The notes under the pieces: generated by a model | Seen by the model: the letters and a program-made list of their open reading frames with translations, nothing else | The model's database searches: none | Told to the model about the DNA's origin: nothing | Part shown: positions 58,202 to 64,000 of the stretch, in pieces | Layout: each line of letters begins with the position of its first letter | How positions within the stretch are numbered: position 1 is the first letter of the stretch | DNA from: Paenibacillus donghaensis | GTDB lineage: Bacteria > Bacillota > Bacilli > Paenibacillales > Paenibacillaceae | Reading direction: 5' to 3' | Length of the DNA: 64,000 nt | Assembly (NCBI RefSeq): GCF_002192415.1 | Contig: NZ_CP021780.1 | Location: 6,324,001-6,388,000 of the forward strand | Program-made: the position numbers and the translations under genes

Positions 58202-59553
58202 TGAAGCACCGTTATCTGCCCATGACCGCGCAGGACCGCACCGAGATGATGGAGACCGTCGGGATTACGTCCATCGACGAGCTGTTCGCCGATATTCCCC
58301 AGGCTGTCCGCTATCAGGGAACGATGCCTATGTCTGAGCCACTGGATGAATATGCCCTGCTTCGCCACATGAAAGGCCTGGCAGACAAGAATGCCGACTT
58401 CGACACCCATGCCAGCTTCCTTGGCGCGGGACTCTACGACCACCATATTCCCGTAGTCATTAACCATGTGATCTCCCGCTCCGAATTCTATACAGCTTAC
58501 ACCCCTTACCAGCCGGAGATCAGCCAGGGGGAACTGCAGGCAATCTTCGAATTCCAGTCCTATATCTGCGAGCTGACCGGCATGAAGGTAGCTAATGCCA
58601 GCATGTATGATGGGGCTACTGCCTTCGCCGAAGCGGCTGTTCTGGCCGCCGGAGCCACCAAACGCAAGAAGCTGATTGTCTCCCGCACCGTTCATCCCGA
58701 AACGCGCCAGGTGCTGCGCACCTCTGCGAATGCTTGGGGCCTTGACGTGGTGGAGATTGACTATAAAGACGGCGTTACCGATCAAGCGAAGCTGGCCGAA
58801 GCCATCGACGGCGACACCGCCGCCGTGCTGGTGCAGTCGCCCAACTTCTTCGGCTGCATCGAGGATCTGCGCGCGGTAGAACCGCTGATCCATGAGGTCA
58901 AGGGGCTGCTCGTGGTCAGCGCCAATCCGATTGCCCTCGGCGTGCTGGAGACACCGGGCAAGCTCGGCGCCGATATCGTCGTCGGAGACGCCCAGCCGCT
59001 CGGCATTCCGGCTTCGCTTGGCGGCCCTACCTGCGGCTTCTTCGCCGTAGCCGAGCCGCTGATGCGCCGCATGCCGGGCCGGATTGTCGGCCAGACCGTA
59101 GACCGCAGCGGCAAGCGCGGCTTCGTACTGACGCTGCAGGCCCGCGAGCAGCATATCCGCCGCGAGAAGGCTACGTCGAACATCTGCTCCAATCAGGCGC
59201 TGCTGGCGCTCTGCGCTTCCGTCTACCTCTCGGTGATGGGCAAGGAAGGCATGCGCGAGGTCGGCGAGCTGAATATCCGCAAGAGCCATTACGCGGCAGG
59301 CAGGCTGGCAGAGCTAAGCGGTGCAGAACGCTGCTTCTCCGCCCCATTCTTCAATGAGTTTGTACTGAAGCTTCCCGAGGGAAGCGACGTCAAGAAAATT
59401 AATTCCAAGCTGATCAGGCAGGGCTACATCGGCGGCTACGATCTGGGCCGCGATTATCCCGAGCTGGCCGGACATATGCTGGTTGCCGTTACGGAGAAGA
59501 GAAGCAAGACTGAAATCGACCAATTCGCAAGCGTACTGGAGGGCTGTGTATGA
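58201..59553 (+). CDS. gcvPA: glycine dehydrogenase (decarboxylating) subunit 1
   Basis: The N-terminal half of the split P protein, as usual in Firmicutes, has 450 residues. Family segments include [70 protein letters not shown] and [15 protein letters not shown]. It acts with GcvPB to decarboxylate glycine and load the H protein. It overlaps gcvT by 1 bp and gcvPB by 4 bp, so the operon is translationally coupled. Confidence 0.96.
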   Translation: MKHRYLPMTAQDRTEMMETVGITSIDELFADIPQAVRYQGTMPMSEPLDEYALLRHMKGLADKNADFDTHASFLGAGLYDHHIPVVINHVISRSEFYTAYTPYQPEISQGELQAIFEFQSYICELTGMKVANASMYDGATAFAEAAVLAAGATKRKKLIVSRTVHPETRQVLRTSANAWGLDVVEIDYKDGVTDQAKLAEAIDGDTAAVLVQSPNFFGCIEDLRAVEPLIHEVKGLLVVSANPIALGVLETPGKLGADIVVGDAQPLGIPASLGGPTCGFFAVAEPLMRRMPGRIVGQTVDRSGKRGFVLTLQAREQHIRREKATSNICSNQALLALCASVYLSVMGKEGMREVGELNIRKSHYAAGRLAELSGAERCFSAPFFNEFVLKLPEGSDVKKINSKLIRQGYIGGYDLGRDYPELAGHMLVAVTEKRSKTEIDQFASVLEGCV

Positions 59554-61010
59554 AGCCGGAACAAAGTCTGATTTTTGAATTAAGCCGCCCGGGCCGCTCG
59601 GCCTACTCTTTGCCGGTCTGTGATGTCCCTGAGGAGCAGAGCCTTGATACCATGATCCCGGAAGGGCTGCTGCGCAGCGAGCCGGCAGTGCTGCCTGAAG
59701 TGTCGGAAGTGGATGTGATCCGCCACTATACTTCCCTCTCCCGGCGCAATTTCGGGGTAGACAACGGCTTCTATCCGCTGGGCTCCTGTACGATGAAATA
59801 TAACCCGAAGATCAATGAAGATGTCGCCCGTTTCCCAGGCCTGGCCAAGATTCATCCTTACCAGCCGGAGGAGAGCATCCAGGGCGCGCTGGAACTGATG
59901 TACACGCTGCAGAAGGACCTTGCCGCCCTGACCGGCATGGACGCCGTTTCTCTCCAGCCTGCCGCCGGTGCCCATGGGGAATGGACCGGCCTGATGATGA
60001 TCCGCGCCTACCATGAGAGCCGCGGCGAGACCCGCACCAAGGTCATTGTGCCGGACTCCTCACACGGCACCAATCCGGCCAGCGCCGCAGCAGCCGGTCT
60101 CGATACGATAACCATTCCTTCCAACGAGAAGGGAATGGTTGATCTGGACGCGCTGCGGGCGGCAGTCGGCAGCGACACCGCAGCGCTTATGCTGACCAAC
60201 CCGAGCACACTCGGCCTGTTCGAGACACAGATCGTTGAGATCGCCGCTATTGTGCATGAAGCAGGCGGCCTGCTCTATTATGATGGAGCCAACTCCAATG
60301 CGATCATGGGCATTACCCGTCCGGGCGACATGGGTTTCGACGTGGTGCATCTTAACCTGCACAAGACGATGAGCACACCGCACGGCGGCGGCGGACCGGG
60401 AGCAGGACCGGTTGGCGTGAAGACCCGGCTGATTCCGTTCCTGCCGCAGCCAACCGTTGCCAAGCAAGAAGACGGCAGCTACACGCTGGATTTCGGCGGA
60501 CCGTTGTCGATTGGACGGGTGAAGGCTTACTACGGCAACTTCGGCATTCTGGTCCGCGCTTACGCCTATATCCGCACTTACGGTCCGGACGGACTGCGCG
60601 AGGTGTCGGAGAACGCTGTGCTGAACGCCAACTATATGATGCACCGCCTGGCTCCTTATTTCGAAATTCCATATCCAGGTGTCTGCAAGCATGAGTTCGT
60701 GATGTCAGGCCGGGGATTGAAGCAATACGGTGTGCGCACGCTCGACGTAGCCAAACGGCTGCTCGATTTCGGCTACCACCCGCCTACAGTCTACTTCCCG
60801 CTTACCGTCGAAGAGTGCCTGATGATCGAACCGACCGAAACCGAAAGCAAGGAAACGCTCGACGGCTTCATTGAGACGATGATCCAAATCGTCAAGGAAG
60901 CCCAGGAAACGCCGGAGATTGTGATCAACGCGCCACATACGACGGAGATCAGCCGTCTGGATGAGACTCAGGCCGCGCGCAAGCCGGTGCTGAACTGCTC
61001 CTGCGGGTAA
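59550..61010 (+). CDS. gcvPB: glycine dehydrogenase (decarboxylating) subunit 2
   Basis: The PLP-bearing half of the split P protein has 486 residues. PLP Lys272 lies in [52 protein letters not shown] and the AS-x-YDGANSN-like segment are standard. It decarboxylates glycine together with GcvPA. The start overlaps gcvPA by 4 bp (ATGA). A strong terminator follows, ending the operon. Confidence 0.97.
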   Translation: MKPEQSLIFELSRPGRSAYSLPVCDVPEEQSLDTMIPEGLLRSEPAVLPEVSEVDVIRHYTSLSRRNFGVDNGFYPLGSCTMKYNPKINEDVARFPGLAKIHPYQPEESIQGALELMYTLQKDLAALTGMDAVSLQPAAGAHGEWTGLMMIRAYHESRGETRTKVIVPDSSHGTNPASAAAAGLDTITIPSNEKGMVDLDALRAAVGSDTAALMLTNPSTLGLFETQIVEIAAIVHEAGGLLYYDGANSNAIMGITRPGDMGFDVVHLNLHKTMSTPHGGGGPGAGPVGVKTRLIPFLPQPTVAKQEDGSYTLDFGGPLSIGRVKAYYGNFGILVRAYAYIRTYGPDGLREVSENAVLNANYMMHRLAPYFEIPYPGVCKHEFVMSGRGLKQYGVRTLDVAKRLLDFGYHPPTVYFPLTVEECLMIEPTETESKETLDGFIETMIQIVKEAQETPEIVINAPHTTEISRLDETQAARKPVLNCSCG

Positions 61011-61021
61011 CCGAATATACG

Positions 61022-61074
61022 AAGCGGCTAATCCGCAAGTCTGTTTATAGACTTGCAGATTAGCCGCTTTTTTT
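61022..61074 (+). terminator. intrinsic terminator of the gcv operon
   Basis: AAGCGGCTAATC-GCAAGTCT and AGACTTGC-GATTAGCCGCTT form a long, nearly perfect stem with a 6-nt loop, followed by T7. Confidence 0.92.
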
Positions 61075-61115
61075 CATTATAAATACCAACATGCCTGAAA
61101 TGCGGAAACCCCCAC

Positions 61116-61365
61116 TCATTGAGCCAGCTTCTTGGCAAATTGCCATCTGTCACTGACACTCATCTTGGAGTAGATGCTCTTGATCATGTTGCGCACCGTC
61201 CCTTCGCTGATGTTCAGCTCATTGGATATGTACAGCGCGCTCTTCTGCAGGGACCACAGGCCGGCGACTTCCCGCTCCCTGTCAGTTAACCCATATTCAT
61301 GGAAGCTGCGCAGTTGAGAGCAGTCCGCTCCAGCCTTAGCCCATCCGCATAAGGGGGAATCACCA
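61116..61365 (-). pseudogene. LuxR-type HTH remnant (C-terminal fragment)
   Basis: The last about 60 codons encode a good GerE/LuxR DNA-binding domain (YGLTDREREVAGLWSLQKSALYISNELNISEGTVRNMI in segments, ending KKLAQ). No ATG, GTG or TTG in frame lies between the HTH and the start of the divergent ABC gene at 61366; the only ATG upstream is deep inside that gene. The regulator's N-terminal part is therefore missing, probably replaced when the ABC operon or its promoter region arrived. Confidence 0.6.
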
Positions 61366-62382
61366 TTGAGTATTATTGAAGCCAAACAACTGTCCAAATC
61401 CTTCATGCAGGCAGTGAAAGAGCCGGGTCTGAGGGGTTCGGTCAAACATCTGTTTGTGCCCAGACATATCAAAAAAACGGCGGTGAACGCTCTCGATCTA
61501 ACCATTGAAGCCGGGGAGTCGGTAGCCTATGTAGGTCCAAACGGAGCAGGCAAGTCCACCACGCTCAAAATGCTGACCGGCATTCTGCTGCCCACCTCCG
61601 GCTCCGTAACAGTAAACGGAATCAATCCCTACAAAAACCGGATCGAAAATGCTGCCCAGATCGGAGCGGTGTTCGGCCAGCGCACCCAACTGTGGTGGGA
61701 CATTCCGATTACCGAGTCTTTCTCCCTGCTGAAGGATATCTATCAGATTCCGAGCGTGGTCTACAAAGCCAATCTGGACATGTTCACCGAGCTGCTGGGG
61801 ATGAACGAATTCATTCATCTGTCCGCTAGGAAGCTGTCGCTTGGGCAGCGGATGCGCGCCGATCTGGCGGCTTCCCTGCTGCATAACCCGCCGATTCTGT
61901 ATCTGGACGAGCCTACGATTGGGCTGGATGTATCCGTCAAACAAAGAATCCGTGAATTCATCAAGCAGATCAATCAGCAGCAGCAAACCACAGTGATGTT
62001 AACCACCCATGATCTGGGCGATATTGAGGACTTGTGCAAGCGGCTGATTATTATCGACCACGGCTCTATCATCTATGATGGCAGTCTGGCCGAAGTGAAA
62101 GCGAATTTTGCCAAGGAACGGGTGATTTTCTTTCAGGTCGCCTCCCCGATGCCCCAGCTCTTAGAGCAATTGGAGCAGACGACGGGAATGAAGCTTACGA
62201 TCCAGGGTGAACTGGAATTCTCTGTGGCTTTCGACCGGTATGAATATACGGCCAGCGAGGTGGTCAGCCGGGTGATGAAATTCGGCGAGGTGGCTGACTT
62301 CCGTATGGAGGAAACACAGATCGAAGCGGTGATCAAAAGTGTCTACGAGGGTAGCCTGGATCTTAACCTGCGCGTGCAGTGA
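61366..62382 (+). CDS. ABC-2 exporter ATP-binding protein (COG4586-like)
   Basis: The 338-residue ATPase has Walker A VGPNGAGKSTTLKML, a Q-loop in GAVFGQRTQLWWDIP, signature LSLGQRMRADLAASLL, Walker B ILYLDEPTIGLD and H-loop LTTHDLGD. FGQRTQLWWDIP is typical of the COG4586 group, which pairs with two ABC-2 permeases. The start is TTG 61366 with AAGGGGGA about 8 nt upstream. It heads a three-gene operon running off the window. Substrate unknown. Confidence 0.9.
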   Translation: MSIIEAKQLSKSFMQAVKEPGLRGSVKHLFVPRHIKKTAVNALDLTIEAGESVAYVGPNGAGKSTTLKMLTGILLPTSGSVTVNGINPYKNRIENAAQIGAVFGQRTQLWWDIPITESFSLLKDIYQIPSVVYKANLDMFTELLGMNEFIHLSARKLSLGQRMRADLAASLLHNPPILYLDEPTIGLDVSVKQRIREFIKQINQQQQTTVMLTTHDLGDIEDLCKRLIIIDHGSIIYDGSLAEVKANFAKERVIFFQVASPMPQLLEQLEQTTGMKLTIQGELEFSVAFDRYEYTASEVVSRVMKFGEVADFRMEETQIEAVIKSVYEGSLDLNLRVQ

Positions 62383-62400
62383 AGGAGGGACCGCGTAATT

Positions 62401-63207
62401 ATGGGCGTAATGAAGTTTAAAAAATACCGCAGTATAGCCAACCGTTCCTTGCAGAATATTCTGGCGTACCGGCTCTCCTACGTGATGACCCTTTTATCCA
62501 GTTTCGTCAATCTGCTGGCCGTCTATTTTCTATGGCAAGGCATATACAACGGGCGTGAGTCTCTGGGCGGGTACAGCTGGGATCAGATGAAAACGTATCT
62601 TCTGGTCACCTTTCTGGCCAATTCCATCTTGTCCTGGTATTCCGAAACGGCCATTTCAGCCAAAATTCTCGATGGCAGCGTGGCCGCCGATCTGCTGAAG
62701 CCGATTGATTTCCAAAGCGCACGCTTCGCGGAGACCTTGGGCTCCAGCCTGCTGGAAGGGACCTTGGGCATCTTTCTGATCGGATGTTTTATGATGCTCA
62801 CACCGGGAGTCAAACTTCCGCATTCCCCTTGGGTCTATCCGCTATTCGGGTTCAGCCTGCTGGCTGTGATGGTGGTCAAGTTCGGGGTGGTGTATCTGGC
62901 CGCTCTGCTCTGCTTCTGGTCTACAGGCTCCCTCGGCATCGTCTGGACACGGATTGCGCTCACCAATTTAATGTCCGGGGCGCTGGTTCCGCTTGCTTTT
63001 TTCCCGGATTGGCTGGAGCGGCTGGCTTTGTGGCTGCCATTTCAGAGCATTATCCATACGCCTACAGTGATCTTCCTGCAGCAGACAGATGGCTGGGGTG
63101 CGTTGTGCCTGATCGGACTGCAATGTCTGTGGGGAGCTCTCCTCTGGTGGGCAGGCAAAAAAATATGGAGCTGGGCCGTCCGCCAGGTAACCATTCACGG
63201 GGGGTAA
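62401..63207 (+). CDS. ABC-2 family permease (COG4587-like)
   Basis: The 268-residue, six-helix permease begins KFKKYRSIANRSLQNILAYRLSYVMTLL and contains SLGIVWTRIALTNLMSGALVPLAFFPDWL and LPFQSIIHTPTVIFL, characteristic of the ABC-2 permeases that accompany COG4586-type ATPases. It starts 19 bp after the ATPase stop, with GAAGGAGGG upstream of ATG 62401. It probably forms a heterodimer with the next gene product. Confidence 0.88.
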   Translation: MGVMKFKKYRSIANRSLQNILAYRLSYVMTLLSSFVNLLAVYFLWQGIYNGRESLGGYSWDQMKTYLLVTFLANSILSWYSETAISAKILDGSVAADLLKPIDFQSARFAETLGSSLLEGTLGIFLIGCFMMLTPGVKLPHSPWVYPLFGFSLLAVMVVKFGVVYLAALLCFWSTGSLGIVWTRIALTNLMSGALVPLAFFPDWLERLALWLPFQSIIHTPTVIFLQQTDGWGALCLIGLQCLWGALLWWAGKKIWSWAVRQVTIHGG

Positions 63208-63220
63208 AGGAGGTTGGAAC

Positions 63221-64000
63221 ATGCGGTTGAAGCGCATGGTTTATTTGTACCAGAGAATGTATGTGCAGCAGCTCAAAGCTATCCTGGAATACAATAAGGA
63301 TTTCTATATTCTAATGTGTTCCGCAGCGTTGACTCAGGTGCTTGGCTTCGTGTTTCTGTGGGTGATTTATGACCGGATTCCGGACATCAACGGCTGGCAG
63401 TTCTGGGAAGTGATCTTTATGTACGCGATGATCTTTCTTACAGAGGGGATCGGCTCCTTATTCTTCGAGGGCACCTGGCGACTCAGCGGGCTAGTGAACC
63501 GCGGGGAGCTGGACCGTTATCTGCTGCGGCCAGTTCCCGTTGTGCTGCAAATATTCTGTACCGGCGTCGGCATCAACGGCCTCGGCAACCTGCTGATTGG
63601 CGTTGTGATGGTCTGGCAGTCGTTCGTACGCAGCCAGCTGGAATGGTCGCCGGAGAAGATTGCCGTCATCGCAGTGCTGCTGCTGAGTGCGGTGGTGACC
63701 CGGGTGTCAATCAATCTGGCCGGTAATTCAGCAGCCTTCTGGGTCCGCAACTCCGGCAACGCTTTTCCGCTGATGGTGCATAGTCTGGCCGATCTGGCCA
63801 AATATCCGATTACCATCTTTCATCAGAGTATCCGCATATTTATCTCTACGGTGCCGCCTTATGCATTCATCAGCTTTTATCCGGCTACCTACATCTTCGA
63901 TAAAAGCGGTGGCGCAAGCTGGTGGCTGCTGTCGCCGGTTGTCGCCATCGGCAGTGCGGCAGCCTCCTACGGAATCTTCCGGCTCGGATTGTCGCGTTAT
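63221..64000 (+). CDS. ABC-2 family permease (COG3694-like), cut by window end
   Basis: ATG 63221, preceded by AAGGAGG at 7 nt and 13 bp after the previous stop, opens 260 codons with no stop before the window end. The protein is polytopic (MRLKRMVYLYQRMYVQQLKA start; LDRYLLRPVPVVLQIFCTG; TVPPYAFISFYPATYIFDK). It is the partner permease usual for this three-component exporter. Most of the expected length is present. Confidence 0.87.
   Translation, partial: MRLKRMVYLYQRMYVQQLKAILEYNKDFYILMCSAALTQVLGFVFLWVIYDRIPDINGWQFWEVIFMYAMIFLTEGIGSLFFEGTWRLSGLVNRGELDRYLLRPVPVVLQIFCTGVGINGLGNLLIGVVMVWQSFVRSQLEWSPEKIAVIAVLLLSAVVTRVSINLAGNSAAFWVRNSGNAFPLMVHSLADLAKYPITIFHQSIRIFISTVPPYAFISFYPATYIFDKSGGASWWLLSPVVAIGSAAASYGIFRLGLSRY

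Overview
The window looks like a chromosomal segment of a Paenibacillus-type Firmicute. The evidence is the rRNA spacer structure, AAGGAGG-type ribosome binding sites with frequent GTG/TTG starts, the pcrB-pcrA-ligA cluster, intrinsic terminators, a tandem glycine riboswitch, a copper-amine-oxidase-N-like repeat on an alkaline phosphatase, and an S-layer/secondary-polymer style glycan locus. Assignments come from reading the sequence; no database search was run.

Layout: (1) 1-5233, minus-strand rrn operon (16S, tRNA-Ala, 23S cut by the window edge) with tandem promoters, boxA and a 16S processing stem. (2) 5.4-8.0 kb, a fosmidomycin-resistance-like MFS exporter and a membrane cytochrome b/molybdopterin oxidoreductase fusion with an internal twin-arginine motif. 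(3) 8.0-12.5 kb, a class A penicillin-binding protein, a kinase-less paralogue of a sensor, and a two-component system. (4) 12.6-17.3 kb, a tightly coupled operon of alkaline phosphatase, ABC ATPase, His-rich FtsX/MacB-type permease and a lipoprotein with a DUF3299-like domain, probably linked to zinc. (5) 17.3-18.1 kb, a modular repeat with 42-bp tandem units and a cluster of palindromes. (6) 18.3-23.5 kb, pcrB-pcrA-ligA.

(7) 23.7-44.8 kb, a surface-glycan locus. Its ends (phosphoglycosyl transferase, two family 2 glycosyltransferases, rfbD; and a Wzy/WaaL-like protein plus galU) have the GC content of the rest of the window. The core (about 29.2-41.0 kb) is strikingly AT-rich, contains a decayed IS630-type transposase and appears horizontally acquired. 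The core encodes a Wzm/Wzt-type ABC exporter, a methyltransferase/coiled-coil protein resembling O-antigen chain terminators, a two-domain glycosyltransferase, and a four-gene module (polyprenyl-phosphate-sugar synthase, DUF2304 protein, small EamA/SMR protein, GT-C transferase) for extracytoplasmic side-chain addition. Four of the core proteins appear to share one recurring module with an LY..G.GFSE / RIDP signature; in two of them it would lie outside the membrane and in two inside. I regard this as the best candidate for something undescribed.

(8) 45-54 kb, a U32 peptidase-like (RlhA-type) protein, a small membrane protein, uvrA and uvrB. uvrA and uvrB are separated by a second, longer copy of the 42-bp modular repeat, and uvrB has a candidate LexA box. 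(9) 54.2-56.1 kb, a motA/motB-like stator pair and a 51-codon membrane ORF. (10) 56.2-61.0 kb, gcvH diverging from a riboswitch-controlled gcvT-gcvPA-gcvPB operon. (11) 61.1-64.0 kb, a LuxR C-terminal remnant and an ABC-2 exporter operon cut by the window end.
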